Source of the DNA: Acanthacorydalis orientalis
Lineage: Eukaryota; Arthropoda; Insecta; Megaloptera; Corydalidae
Assembly: GCA_034766995.1 (NCBI GenBank)
Contig: CM068314.1
Coordinates: forward strand, 22,016,126-22,080,125
Length of the DNA: 64,000 bases
Reading direction: 5' to 3'
Part shown: one piece after another, positions 48,321 through 60,500 of the stretch
Layout of the letters: every line of letters begins with the position of its first letter
Position numbering within the stretch: the stretch's first letter is position 1
The notes under the pieces: model-generated
What the model was told of the DNA's origin: nothing
Database searches by the model: none
Seen by the model: the letters and a program-made list of their open reading frames with translations, nothing else
Made by a program: the position numbers and the translations under genes

Positions 48321-48798
48321 TTTCCAGTCCTTCAAAAAGGAGTAATTTATATTACAAATAACTTGATTTAAAATATATGTGTTATTGAAAGGAACTATGT
48401 TTTATATTCGTAGTAGATAATATTATATATTTTTGTAATATTTCTTAAAATCGACAAAAATACTATTTTGTATATAAAAAAATTTTTAAACATAACTTTG
48501 ACAATCAATTAATATATCTTAAAGTGAAAAGACATATAATCTTGTGTAAAAATTGACAATAATATAAGAAATGTTAATACGCATATTCGTAAATAAAAAA
48601 ACTTTTGTCAAATTATTAAATAATTCCAAAAATATATATATCGCTTTTCATTAAATAATGCTAAATTAATATTATAAAAATTATACTTACATCTTTGTTA
48701 GCTTGCAAATGGTTGTGTTCTTTTTCAGGAAACGCTATATCCTGCGCTCGTACTATTTGTAAACATACTAAAACACTACACAACAATACGAATTTCAT
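43636..48798 (-). CDS. secreted Cys-rich DUF4789-type protein (copy A)
   Basis: Family of insect-specific small secreted proteins of unknown function. Three exons on the minus strand: 48798-48691, 47408-47312, 43988-43636; 558 bp, 185 residues. Signal peptide MKFVLLCSVLVCLQIVRA with probable cleavage before QD; the ATG at 48798 is preferred over an in-frame upstream one at 48861 because the signal peptide then starts at residue 1. Domain: NEWLYPGD...WVCDCGPG at the exon 2/3 junction, YFPSEKKCLAAYRQGPCPVGQYVVL, NPC, YFNKGCYIL, NATTLQLGC and a final C-G-P-G...G-L-C. The many paired Cys suggest a disulfide-rich extracellular fold. Introns are 1.3 and 3.3 kb, much longer than in copy B. Tandem with copy B 11.7 kb away. 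Assignment rests on motif recognition only. Confidence 0.85.
43989..47311 (-). other. intron 2 of DUF4789 copy A
   Basis: 3.3-kb AT-rich intron; (TA)n tracts at about 45229-45246, 46667-46733 and 47050-47105. No further exon or RNA recognised. Confidence 0.7.
47753..47821. repeat. (CT)n(TA)n microsatellite in intron 1 of DUF4789 copy A
   Basis: CT units to about 47789, then TA units. Other runs in this intron: 47456-47490, 48094-48145, 48287-48316. Confidence 0.95.
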
Positions 48799-48885
48799 TC
48801 TGATCGCTCTTATTTTACAGAATGAAGACGAACACGTATAACGTTCAAAGACCAGCAACAAACTTTGCTTTCTATTTAAATGTTT

Positions 48886-48911
48886 CTTTTATACCTGAAA
48901 AATACCACGTG
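48886..48911 (-). promoter_or_regulatory. TATA box and E-box upstream of DUF4789 copy A
   Basis: On the minus strand TATAAAAG (48893-48886) lies 88 bp upstream of the ATG, preceded 12 bp further by the palindromic E-box CACGTG (48911-48906). Both motifs are exact, and TATAAAAG is the strongest TATA match near any gene start here. Suggests a tissue-regulated, bHLH-responsive promoter. Confidence 0.55.
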
Positions 48912-49705
48912 TTGCGCAGATGCGTGATTGTAGTTTCTGGTTATTCGTTTAAAATATGATAAATCACTATCTTTTTTGGAATTGTTTTAATACAATATTT
49001 CCCGTCTGCTAGTATAGTGGTTCTTCGAAAGATACATGCTTTCGTTATGTTTTGTTTTTCATACCAATATATATAAATACGAGATACTATGTGGATGAGA
49101 AACGTGGGAATCCCAACGATACCAATAACTTGTTTTTAAATATTTATATACATATAATGGTATGACGTGCAATTTCAATATTTGTTATTTATTTGTATAG
49201 TACAGTTATTGCCTTAAAAAAATTTAATAATACTGAAAGGCACTTTTAAATTAAGAATTTTTAACATATACACATGAAAATTGATTATACAAGTTCATTC
49301 ATTCTTTCATTATAATTTTTTGTTTTAAATGATATTATTTAAAAAAATACATACATAGATACACACACTCACACACATATATATATTTATATATATATAT
49401 ATAATCGTTTATATACACTTTATTTAAAATGTAAATTTGTATTTAGTATATTTCAAAATAAGGGATGGAAATATAAAATTAAATAAAAATATAAATTTTC
49501 GGACGTATTTTTTTCTGTGCTTTATAACATGCTCCACAAAATTTCTAAAATTATTTTTTAAATTTGATATATTAATATATATACACATATATTCCTGTGT
49601 GTGTGTATGTCGTATGTGAGATGCTTTTTTTAATAACATAAATAATGTTTCAATCAAAAATATATGAAAAAATAATGGTTTTATTAGAATAATACACACA
49701 CACAT

Positions 49706-49744
49706 ACATATATATATATTTATATATATATGTATATATATATA

Positions 49745-49800
<56 letters not shown>
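49706..49800. repeat. (CA)n/(TA)n compound microsatellite
   Basis: CACACATACATA units passing into TA units; about 95 bp. Confidence 0.93.
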
Positions 49801-49802
<2 letters not shown>

Positions 49803-50217
49803 ATTTAAATCCTAGGTTCATTAGTTAAATCATAAACAATCATATAATAGTATTTATCTAAAGTTAATTAATAATTTCATTATTATAAACCCTTTCTTGA
49901 CAAACAAATTAATTCAATTTTTTGATTTTATTTTTATTAATTTAATAATATATTTTAATTTATATTAATTTTATTCGCTTATAAAAAATAACAAATTATT
50001 CTCAAATGATTGTGTTCAAAACAGTAATTCAATTTAAAAGTAATTTAAGCATTATTTTTACAGCAGTAAAAATATTATTATCACTTGGTACATAAACTAC
50101 GACTATTTGTCAATAACATTGTTGTGTTTATACACGTGCTAATAATTGTTTTTGTTTGGATTATTTATATAGGATTTTTCATAGATAATTCTGTGTTGCT
50201 AGAGGTATGTTCCATAG

Positions 50218-50285
50218 CAGTGCTTCCTAACCAGGTACCAGAGAACAATGGTATGCCGAGTCACAGATGTGTCAAGAGATATTAA
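50218..50285 (+). mobile_element. hAT-like terminal fragment
   Basis: CAGTGCTTCCTAACCAGGTA followed by GGTATGCCGAGTCACAG and GTGTCAAGAG follows the layout of hAT MITE ends seen across animals (CAGTGxTTCCxAACC... then GTGCCGxGxxxCAC). Only one end is visible and no target duplication was found. A short ORF overlapping it (50085-50285) is probably chance. Confidence 0.4.
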
Positions 50286-51080
50286 AATTGTAATTTTTTT
50301 TATAGTGATAATATTTTTTATAGCCATTTAAAAACTTACAACGTATAAACATACATTTAAATATAATGAGAATTGTACATAGTTCCCTTCAACAGACGCA
50401 CTCCATTCCTTTATCCCTACTTCAATGTATCGTAAAAATTATCTCATTTTTTATGTGTATCATGACGTCAAATAGGGATGGAAAGCACTAAGAATAGTTA
50501 CGTCATTTAAATTATGTCATAGACGTCCTGTGTGCATATATATGTTTGTAATTAAATTTATGCGGATATAGAATTTCTAGTTAATAATATAGACCACAAA
50601 AAATAAAAATGTACATTTTTTGAACAAAATTAGTTCCCAGAAATCATATGATAAACAAACTTTAATTGTCTTTTATTCAGTATGATTTCACTTACATTAA
50701 TTAATATATGATAATTTTATATTCACATTTTAGAAAATTATGATTCAATAAAAATATTCAGAATATTTTTTTTCTTAAGTTTGATAACCATTTAAAGCAA
50801 TTTTTATATGATATATTATAAATTTAAATTAGTTTGTATTTGATTTTAGTGAAAATCAGTCAGTCATTTGTCAGAACAACTCTTGCTAATTTAAAAATTC
50901 CAGCAAGCCAAACAATGTCTCAATACTTTTTATCATTCAAATAAAAACCTGTAGACATGTATTTTGATGAATAAAACCTCATTGACTTTATTAGTTCAGA
51001 ATGGAAATAAATTAATTATAATATTTGGTAAACATTTTATGTGTAAGTAAATTTAATATGATATATATATATATATATAC

Positions 51081-51498
51081 CAGGGCCGAATTTACACTAA
51101 ATGCCGCTCTTGAGCCACCAGTAAAATACCACCCTTTTCCCTCAAAAATTTTGCCCAAATGAATTAAAATAAATCCGTGGAAGTTGCTAATTTTGAGAAT
51201 ATTTCAACAAAAAAAATTTTAATGATCGCTAAAAAAATTGTCAAATTTTCTACTCAAATTATTTAAAAAAATGTAAATTCTAAAGATCTATTACATAACT
51301 TTCAAAAACAAAATTTAAACTACAAAAATTTTTAGATTTAATTTTTCATTTCATATTTGAGCTACATGAAAATCGATATTAAGATTGAAAATAACATTTT
51401 CATCTTTTCAAAATTTGTCACCCATCAAAATATGCTGCCCCTCAAAATTTGTTGCCCTAGGTAGTGACTCATGTTGCCTCTGTCTAAATTCTACGGTC
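51081..51498. mobile_element. 418-bp hAT-like non-autonomous element with 8-bp TSD
   Basis: Starts CAGGGCCGAATTTACAC and ends with the imperfect inverse (reverse complement GACCGTAGAATTTAGAC). The eight bases before it (51073-51080) and after it (51499-51506) are both ATATATAC, a perfect 8-bp target duplication as made by hAT transposases. The interior is non-coding and GC-richer near both ends (TGCCGCTCTTGAGCC on the left, GTTGCCCTAGGTAGTG on the right). No transposase. Part of the duplication falls in a TA run, but the terminal C makes it specific. Confidence 0.7.
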
Positions 51499-51759
51499 AT
51501 ATATACGCATAATTGCATTATCATTAATAATTTCTTTAAAAAATATAATTAGATCGAATAGTTATTTTTTTCAGATCTAAGATATTTTGTCTTATAATTA
51601 CTTCTTTATTTTTTAATTAAACTATGAATAATATGGCTGAATCAGTGATATTCGTCCATTACTATAAAAAATAAATATACTTAAGTATATGAATATAATT
51701 ATATATAATATAATATATATAATATAATATAGTTCGCTAGTTTACATATATGTGTATAT

Positions 51760-51805
<46 letters not shown>

Positions 51806-51975
51806 ATATAAATAATAATAACAATACAATTATAAAAAAATATATATTGTATATGCAGTATTTACTTATACACATGTTTATTTAACTATAATCCACAATT
51901 TTATCTTTATTTCATGTTTGGATACAATACAAGTTTTTTAGAAGAACAAATATCTGTTATATTCCTATAAAGTTT

Positions 51976-52025
51976 CAGAGGCGGATTAATAGTTACACAG
52001 TGCAAGTAAAAATAATGCCTCAGAA
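51976..52025 (+). mobile_element. possible solo hAT end
   Basis: CAGAGGCGGATTAATAG resembles the common hAT terminus CAGRGGCGGATTTA. No matching other end was found nearby. Confidence 0.25.
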
Positions 52026-52408
52026 TGAGAAGAGTTTCAAATGATAAGAAAGGAAAATTTGAAATATCTGTAATTATTTTCTATCGTTTTTAAATTTGAA
52101 TAAAGTTGATATTCCTTGTAATTTGAAAATTTGATAATCACCTACTTAATAATCATTTTTAAAACACAATATTTATTCAGGTATGTTTACATAATCAAAA
52201 AATTCCAAAAATAGCCGACCGCAAAACACCGCAAACCATAAATTATCCTTTGAAACTTTATTGTTTATGACGGTAAGTTTTTAATAGTTGGTACAATGTG
52301 AAGTTTTAGAGACATTTCAGAATAAACAATGAAACTATAAAATATACGAGAATCTTAATAGTTCTATTTGTTAACCACTATGTATATTTATGTCACTGTA
52401 GCTTTAAG

Positions 52409-52410
<2 letters not shown>

Positions 52411-52456
<46 letters not shown>
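52411..52456. repeat. (TA)n microsatellite
   Basis: About 46 bp of TA units. Confidence 0.95.
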
Positions 52457-52461
<5 letters not shown>

Positions 52462-52847
52462 TTATATATATAGGTAAATAGATAGATTTATAGTTACATG
52501 AAAATATTTCGGTGTGTTCTTAAAACAGAATCTATACTTATTCACCTTTCCAGACACTGCACACGATAAAAATAAACACTTGTCTTATTCTGTCGCTTAC
52601 AATTGATGAATATTTAGTAAAGAATTGACACGCATCGACTTTCGTAATCAAAAATAAGTTATTAGTTAAAATTAGAACGTCATATGAATGTTATCAATGT
52701 TTGATCTTTGACATTTATTTTTTATTGTCACCGAAATATTCATATAAAAACAATATCATCAAATAAACATAAGCTTTTTATATAAAATCATAAATTCGGT
52801 CTCAGTGACCAATTAAATAAAATGTTTTTTATAAATTTGAGCAATTA

Positions 52848-52851
<4 letters not shown>

Positions 52852-52890
<39 letters not shown>

Positions 52891-52968
52891 CATGCATGTA
52901 TGTATGTATGCATGTATATATGCATGTGTATATATATATATATATACACATATATGTATGTATGCATG

Positions 52969-52999
<31 letters not shown>

Positions 53000-53045
53000 A
53001 TATGTATGTATATATATGTGTGTATATATTTATACACACATATAA
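52852..53045. repeat. large compound TA/TATG/CATG microsatellite
   Basis: About 190 bp of TA, TATG and CATG units. All overlapping ORFs here (His/Ile/Tyr-rich) are repeat translations, not genes. Confidence 0.95.
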
Positions 53046-53470
53046 TCATGTTTTTTTTTGAAATACGTACTTAAAATGAAAGTTTGCCACATTTATTTTA
53101 ACACACTTTTATAACAACGAAGTTCAAGTGATAACAGTTTAAGATAATCCTTCGTGTCGAATAAATATGTACATATGTGTCTGTTTCTTTTTTCAGTTTC
53201 TATTCTTTTCGTAAATCTACGCCAGATTGAATGTTAAGAAAACCTTTCGCAAACTATAGTCATTTCATTAATGCATACAAGATAACTGGAATTTCCACCA
53301 TATTAATATCAGAACTGACCACGGTCAGACAGCCCAGGGTCATTGATGTCGTTCGGCATCGCATACTATCTTGTATTTTAACTTGTTGGTATCATAGATG
53401 TAAATTATGGGTGTTTTCAAAGAGATTGCTTCTATTTATGACATAATTGATTGTAAAAAGGAAGACAATT

Positions 53471-53472
<2 letters not shown>

Positions 53473-53525
<53 letters not shown>

Positions 53526-53628
53526 CAAAATTATCCACAAAATACTTTATAAAATAACATGTTGCAAAAAATGATCAATCTGCCAGAATATAGACACACC
53601 ATTATATACATATACTTATATACATATA

Positions 53629-53680
<52 letters not shown>
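53473..53680. repeat. two (TA)n blocks with TACATA units
   Basis: TA runs at 53473-53522 and 53604-53680 separated by about 80 bp of unique sequence. Confidence 0.93.
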
Positions 53681-53682
<2 letters not shown>

Positions 53683-56600
53683 AATAAATCCATGACATCA
53701 AATTATTTATTTTGGTCGAGGTTTCTATGGTACCCAAATATGTTTTTTGTTTCATTTGGTTACATGTCATACTTATAATTGACAAGTGGACGAGCGCAGC
53801 CCCCTAATATATATATATATATATGTTAAGGGCCTAATAATTATAAAGAAAAATAGATAACCTATCGAGGCCCACGTTTACTGAAAAATTTAGATTTACT
53901 TGTTGATATACGTTTGAAGTTGAATATCAAGATACTTTGTATAAATTAAGGGCTCTAAACGAGTCTTAAACATCTAAGAGTGTGTGTGACCTATACTATT
54001 TTCTAGAGAGAAGATATTGTTATCAAATGAATGAAATCAGTGTAAAATATTTATGTAAATTTGTATTCCTTATTATAATGAAAAAAATATGTATTTTTTC
54101 GAAATATAGGTTAAATAATGTAGTAACAAAAAATTAACTTCAACCGAATAAAGTGAAATATAAAATATTTATTATAAAAAAGAAGTGTTTGGCTTGATAG
54201 AGCTGCGAATTAGTTTTATAAATGATTAATTATTATAAAAGATAGAATGGTATGCCGAATTCGTGTAACTCTGTAGATAATATTATAATACATATAACTA
54301 AAACTATAATATACATTAGTTAATAGGTCTGGAACTCTTGGAATTTTCTATATCTTCTTATTAAAAGTTTTAAATAATTTATGTATATATATATATACAC
54401 ACTTATTTCAATACTTGAAAACTTATTTTCCTTGAAGATGTATTTCTACTTATGAACAACTTTACTTATAAAAAAATATCATTTCTTAGAGAAATTAACC
54501 GTTATGTTTATATATAAATTATTATTTCATATGTTTTGTATTGTTTTATTTAGTTTTATATAACAATTTGTAAGTTTTTGCCAGATTATTCTACAAATAC
54601 CTATAAAAAATTAATTTTCTTATAGATAAGTGTGTCTATTACTACTTACGTTTAACGTACAGGAATTTTAATTAATGAAGGATATTCTTACATACATCGT
54701 TATTTAAAGAAATTAGATCCACTGGAAACTGAAAAAAGTGGACCATATTTTTGTACATCTCGAAAGAAAAATTATTTTGTATACATTTGTAAATCGTACA
54801 CATGGAAATAAACTTTTATATAAAATGTGGATAAACAGTTTCATTGAAATTGATTTATTATAAAGTGAAAGAAAATATTGTGAGAATAAAATAGTTTATA
54901 GTTGTTATTCTTTAAAAAAAATATAAGAAAATGTTAAATTTGGAATTGAATGATTGAAATCAAATTTTTTTATTGATTTCAATTATGATATTTAGTGGAG
55001 TATTCGAATGACCAATATTATTGCGATTGTCACAAAAAAAGTATGCTAATTTCTTGCAAGTCATTTTTCATGATGCAATTTTGCAGGAAACTCTTATCTT
55101 ATTATTGTTTTTTTTTTGTCAGTAATAAGTTTTTTTTTAATGTTTGTTATTAAACTAAACATTTGAATATGTCGTTTGTCTGTTTTAAATAAGTGTTTAT
55201 TATTTTATATGGTTACACAACTATTTAAATAATATAAAAACCACAAATTTCCCTCGCCACAAGAATGATTGAAATTAGGTTTTTAAGTAAACATGGGCAA
55301 AATTTAGTTTTTCTCTTTCTACTTCGTTTCTTGTAGATATCTATCATCATCATTCATTCCATAGATAAGGCAATATGGCTGTTCTATCTTCAAGTTCGAT
55401 CCACCTTTTATTTTATCAATCTACTTGATAATATTTTCTGTATGGTTTATAATATTTATTTGCTTTGTAAGAACATGACTTATCATTATTGATATAAATT
55501 TGTTTTTTCGTCATCACTGATACATTCTAATTTCAAGCATCGTTTTACTAATGCATTATTTTTATAAAAATGTATGTTACAAGTATTTATGAAGTGCGAC
55601 TTACTTCAAAAAGAAAATAACAGTAATTTTTGTAAGTATAAAAGAAAATTGAAATATAAATACATTGTACGTTTTTTTTCTGTATTCTTTTAAACAGAAT
55701 AAAATTGTAAGACAACTTCCATTTAAGGATATTTATAAGTTATGTTCATACATATTTTTTTTTTAATTTTATTGTGATTTGCGGACAATTTATGAAGAAT
55801 ATTGTTTGATGCGTTTTATTAGAGAGCTTGAAAACTTTGTTCTTTATATCAATTAATATTGACCTATGAATTAATTAGACTTCATCCAGTTTTCAGTGAA
55901 AAAAAACATAACGGAAGTTTTCAATTCATTTACATATTTAAATATAAAGTAATTAAATAATATTCAACCGTAAAAAAACTATACCAGACTGATACAAAAC
56001 TAAAATTTATTTCCTCTGGTTTTGATAAAATAGTATTTTGTTAGCTATTTAGACTTTTACTAATAGATTTAATAAATTTTATTTAAGGAAAGCATTTTTT
56101 TAACTTTTCTGACAATCTTATTGATCATGTTCATGAACTCTGCTCTCTGTACATACATGCTATAAAAACAAATTAACGATAGATGACCATGGCGAACAAG
56201 TTTTTTCCTATACATGTATAAAAATATGTACATGTGTAAAAATATATACAAATATATGTATATATATATATATATATATGTACAATGTGTTCTTGACGTA
56301 ATATTCTCGACAAACGATTGTAATTTTTTAACAACTGATGTATATAAAATTCATAATACTGACAAAATCTGTCTCGGAAATGATATATATTGATTCAAAA
56401 TGATATTATTCATAATATCTCTCCAGTTGAGAATTTTAAAATTTATGTACTGAGAATTTTTTTAAATGTAAATTTTTATTTAAAAAACAATTCTCTTTTG
56501 TTATTTTAAACACGAATAATGTTTATTATTAGATTATATTTAAAAATATAAAAAGATAATAATATATTTCAATTTCAAATAAACAAATACTCCTTCTTGA

Positions 56601-57559
56601 ACCTTGAAAAAATAATGAAGGCGTAATTAAAAATAATTATGAATTTATTAAATTCAGAATTGTTCATTTATATTGTAAAAGTAATGATGAAAATATTATT
56701 AATAGTGAATTAATTGAAATAACAATAATTGTACGAGATGAATTTGATTACAAAAAAATAAATAAAAAATATTTGTAAATTTGGATATTGTGTTTAGAAG
56801 AGCAATTGTGAATTTAGAAAAATAACTAGTATATTGTATTTCTTACAAGTGTGAAAAAATGTTAATGCTATTTAAATTATACTTCAATAAGAAAAAAATT
56901 ATTTAAAAAATATAATGAAAAATTATTAATTTAGATCTCATATATTCGTTGAGTTTCAAGATTTAAATAGTGAAATACACACATTACTTATTATTGACGC
57001 TTAATATTATAAAAATATTTATTATTTAATATCATATATATTGTTTCGCTATAAACACACATATTTGCAAATAGAACTATCTCGGAACTTGGACATTATA
57101 GAGAAAATCCGGTGTATCAATTATTGTATGCATAATATTATAACACAATGATAAAATTAGTTCCTGTTACATTTTACATTAAATTAAATCTGTAAATCAG
57201 CAAGCATAATATATATAATTGTAGGAAATAAATTTGAATAGGTATAATTTATAATTTAATTTAAATCTCTGCATACGAACTATATTTTTAATAAATCAAA
57301 AATGTTTATTGTCAGAAACAATATTTTTTGCTTTTTTGATCTACATATACTTTTTTCTTTACTTTGTTGATAATAATAATTTAAATAGTGAATTTTTCTT
57401 CAAATTTACTGATATTCATGTAATATTTTATACAAATGTTTTCATTTATGGGCTGAAAACCCTGAGACTATAATATATTATTCATAACGAATAATTTTAT
57501 TTCCATTTATTTTTTCTCTAAATGATAAAATATTTAATTTATTACTTTGCATCCACATC

Positions 57560-57629
57560 TTTCTCTCTCTCTCTCTCTATATATATACATATACATATAT
57601 ACATATATACATATATATATATATATATT
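57560..57629. repeat. (CT)n(TA)n(CATA)n microsatellite
   Basis: CT units pass into TA and ACATAT units, the same architecture as the repeat at 47753-47821. Confidence 0.93.
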
Positions 57630-58304
57630 ATAAATCTAGTACGAATTAAAGCGACCTTAATTACATATAACGTCTATTATCGAATAAATTGCTTGTAAAA
57701 CATCAAGTCGTGCAACAAAAAAATACTATCAACTATTTTCATCGTTTGTGAAATATCCGTGTTCTCTTCTGAGAAAATTTTTTTCTTTGCCTTTAATATT
57801 TGAACTCGTGATTTACTTACGCACTTTTGTTTTATTTTCTGGTTAAACTCTAGCCAAATAATTGTTTCAGCTTATCTTATTTGTTGGGGATTAATATATT
57901 TCTTTTTCAATGTTGCAACGTTTCGTTTTGTTCGTACAAATATTAGTTCTCTTGCTCGTTTAGTGTCATTATTCAGTTCTAAAGAACTACATTTTTCGAT
58001 TCTAATTTACATAATAAATATTTTTGTAAAAAATTGCATATATTAAATATTATGGATTAATAATTAACTTGGAGCTATTCTAGGTTTATTACTATTATTT
58101 ATAAAAAATACAGACTTTTATTCTGAACGATGTTTAAATATACATAATATGAAGAAATATAACATTTTTTAATATTTATAACCGCATTTTAAACGTTTAA
58201 ATTAACATATTAGATTTATATCAAACGCACATTTGAAATGTCGCAAATTTATAAATAAACATTAAATTACTTGTCCTGTCAAAATCTATAATTTAGTTTC
58301 ATCA

Positions 58305-58348
58305 AATCTATCTATATATCTGTCTATTTATCTATCTATCTATCTATA

Positions 58349-58400
<52 letters not shown>
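58305..58400. repeat. (TCTA)n(TA)n microsatellite
   Basis: TCTA tetranucleotides with variants, then TA units to about 58400. Confidence 0.93.
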
Positions 58401-59175
58401 AGTTGAAAAAATCATTTGTAGAAAAAAAATACCAGTTATTCAAGTAAAATGTAATAATTATTGTTAAAATATAAAAGAGTAACTAAAATTTATATACAAT
58501 TATAGTTCGAAATTAAATGTGAATTGACTTTTATGACTCTTGCAATTTTTTACTTATAAATAAGTATTTTTATGGCAAAAACTTATTATATTTTAAAATT
58601 TATTGTTAAAAAGTATAAAAGATTTCTTTAAATTTTGAAAAAATATTATATATACACACATTACCAAACACATATGTTTTAGATTAAATAATTATGTTAT
58701 TTTTAGCTTAATAATTTTCGTATCGTTTATTGCTCTTATGTTAAAATTTTAAGTATTTCAATAAAAAATAATTACTTATATTTATCAGTACATTTGACGT
58801 GCTTACAACTCTTCTCTGCTTAAAGCATTATTTTTTATGTAAAAGAAATATTGCTCTTAAAAATAGTGTATATATTTGCAAGTACCTATTTTTATAATTT
58901 ATACCTTCTTAAATTGCAAATTATCTCAAATATACACGTGATTTTTAGCACGTATTTTTGTCACGTTTTTTGAAACAGGTTTATTTACCAGGGATGTTTA
59001 TACTTACGTTATTGCAAGAATGTTAAGTTTCTTTTTTGGCTGTTATATCAAAAAATTAAATGGAATCATTATTAAAATTACATATATATTGAATTTATTT
59101 TTAGAAATCTGCATTTTTATAAAGTATTCAAATAGACTCAATTTATATGTAATTTTTATAATGGTTTTAAATTAG

Positions 59176-59401
59176 TTATATTTGGTTAAATAATGTGGAT
59201 CGAATACTTTCTAATGAAAATAATATTTTATGGGATTTAGATCGAACTTTCTTATATTTATCATCAGTAGTTTATTTTTTATTTATTTTATTAGAAATAT
59301 ATTCAGTACGAAATTTATCAAGCTATTTCAATCACGCAAATATTATTGATCATACTCTTAATGAAAAATTGAATATAAAATACATCTGGATTTCAACTTA
59401 G
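59176..59401 (+). other. unexplained ORF with one hydrophobic segment
   Basis: Open frame from an AG (TTTAAATTAG before 59176) to a stop at 59401, about 74 codons. It has a hydrophobic stretch (TFLYLSSVVYFLFILLEIYSV) bracketed by charged and Trp/Asp-containing segments. It could be an exon or fragment of a membrane protein gene, or a chance frame in A/T-rich DNA. No donor or family match. Confidence 0.2.
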
Positions 59402-60381
59402 AATACTTTGATTATAAACATTATTTTCTTGCGGTTTGTCCTTTAAACATATATTTCATTCTTGTATTTATATACTGGTTTAGTCATTATCGAGTTATTT
59501 TTATTGCAGAAAATGTTGTAAGTATGTAACTCACAAAGTAGTTCACACTTTTTCTCGGCCAGTATTTGTATACAAGAAAAGTATTTGGGATTTTTGTCAG
59601 TACGCTTTATTTTCTCTAACTATTTTCCTTCTCTTGTAACAGTTACATAACAAGGAGAAATAATTTACCTTAAGGCAGTGTTTTCAATACAGTAATTACT
59701 ATAATTTTTTTAACATATTTTATCCTGTCTCGCACATTTTATTTGAAATTATAGTCAGTCAGAGATAAATCTGATTTAAAGTCATTCTGATGCAGAATAT
59801 TTTATATATAATATTTTAAATATAATTTTTGTTAAATCTGGAAATGTGTTTATGATTAATCATTATTAAGCTTAAAGATTTTAAATATATCTGTGTAAAT
59901 TAAATATATTAAAATGTAGTTTATTTTTCAATACGCTCATTATTTTCATCAGAAATAAGTTTCACATAGAATTTTTGACGAGGTATTTATTGAAATCATC
60001 ATTTTAAAGATTCATATCTAGTTTCTAGCTAAAATAATCAAATTATTTTTTTTAACTAGATGAATTTCAGAACGTGTAGCATCAGTTAGTTTTAAACTAT
60101 TGGATATGAATAGTTGACGTTTTATGTAAAATAATTTTGTAGAATTTATTTTTTTTCAATTTATAAAATATTCTATCACTAAACATATTTATTTATTCAT
60201 TTACTGGCTATACACGACAAATGTGGCATCGGTAAAAAATCAAAAAGAAGATTATGACAATCAATATAGAAATATGAAAATAATATTTTTGCTATATATA
60301 TTTTAGTTGCTTTCATACAGAAAATGTTTTGTAATTGTTTTACCTTTTATAGAAATAATCATAAAAACAATGTAAATAAAC

Positions 60382-60387
60382 TTTATT
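60382..60387 (-). terminator. candidate polyadenylation signal of DUF4789 copy B
   Basis: AATAAA on the minus strand 114 bp after the stop codon at 60501, shortly before a (TA)n run would be reached on the other side. Confidence 0.55.
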
Positions 60388-60404
60388 ACATTATTTTATA
60401 CGTG

Positions 60405-60407
<3 letters not shown>

Positions 60408-60452
<45 letters not shown>
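60408..60452. repeat. (TA)n microsatellite
   Basis: 45 bp of TA units in the putative 3' UTR of DUF4789 copy B. Confidence 0.93.
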
Positions 60453-60456
<4 letters not shown>

Positions 60457-60500
60457 AGTGTGTGACAGAATACATACAATTTCAAATATAATACATCATA

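Larger units (their letters stand above)
48799..60500. other. 11.7 kb intergenic DNA between the two DUF4789 genes
   Basis: No protein gene supported. Contains the copy A promoter, hAT-like pieces (50218, 51081, 51976), large compound microsatellites (49706-49800, 52852-53045, 53473-53680, 57560-57629, 58305-58400), a GC-richer patch at 53220-53450 and an unexplained 68-codon ORF at 59195-59401. The rest is AT-rich sequence without recognisable content. Confidence 0.55.

Noticed and set aside
48798..48861. Upstream in-frame ATG extending DUF4789 copy A by 21 residues
   Set aside because: It would put a charged stretch before the signal peptide and leave too short a distance (about 25 bp) to the TATA box.
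50085..50285. 66-codon plus-strand ORF with hydrophobic N terminus
   Set aside because: Its C-terminal third is the hAT-like fragment, so it is not a conserved gene.
52813..53074. Several overlapping His/Ile/Tyr/Cys-rich ORFs
   Set aside because: They are translations of a compound TA/TATG microsatellite in multiple frames on both strands.
53795..53835. GCCCCCTAA...TTAAGGGCC inverted repeat around a TA run
   Set aside because: Short, imperfect, and the TA loop makes any hairpin unspecific; no element ends identified.
55385..55405. GTTCGATCC resembling a tRNA T loop
   Set aside because: No upstream A box or cloverleaf within 75 bp on either strand.
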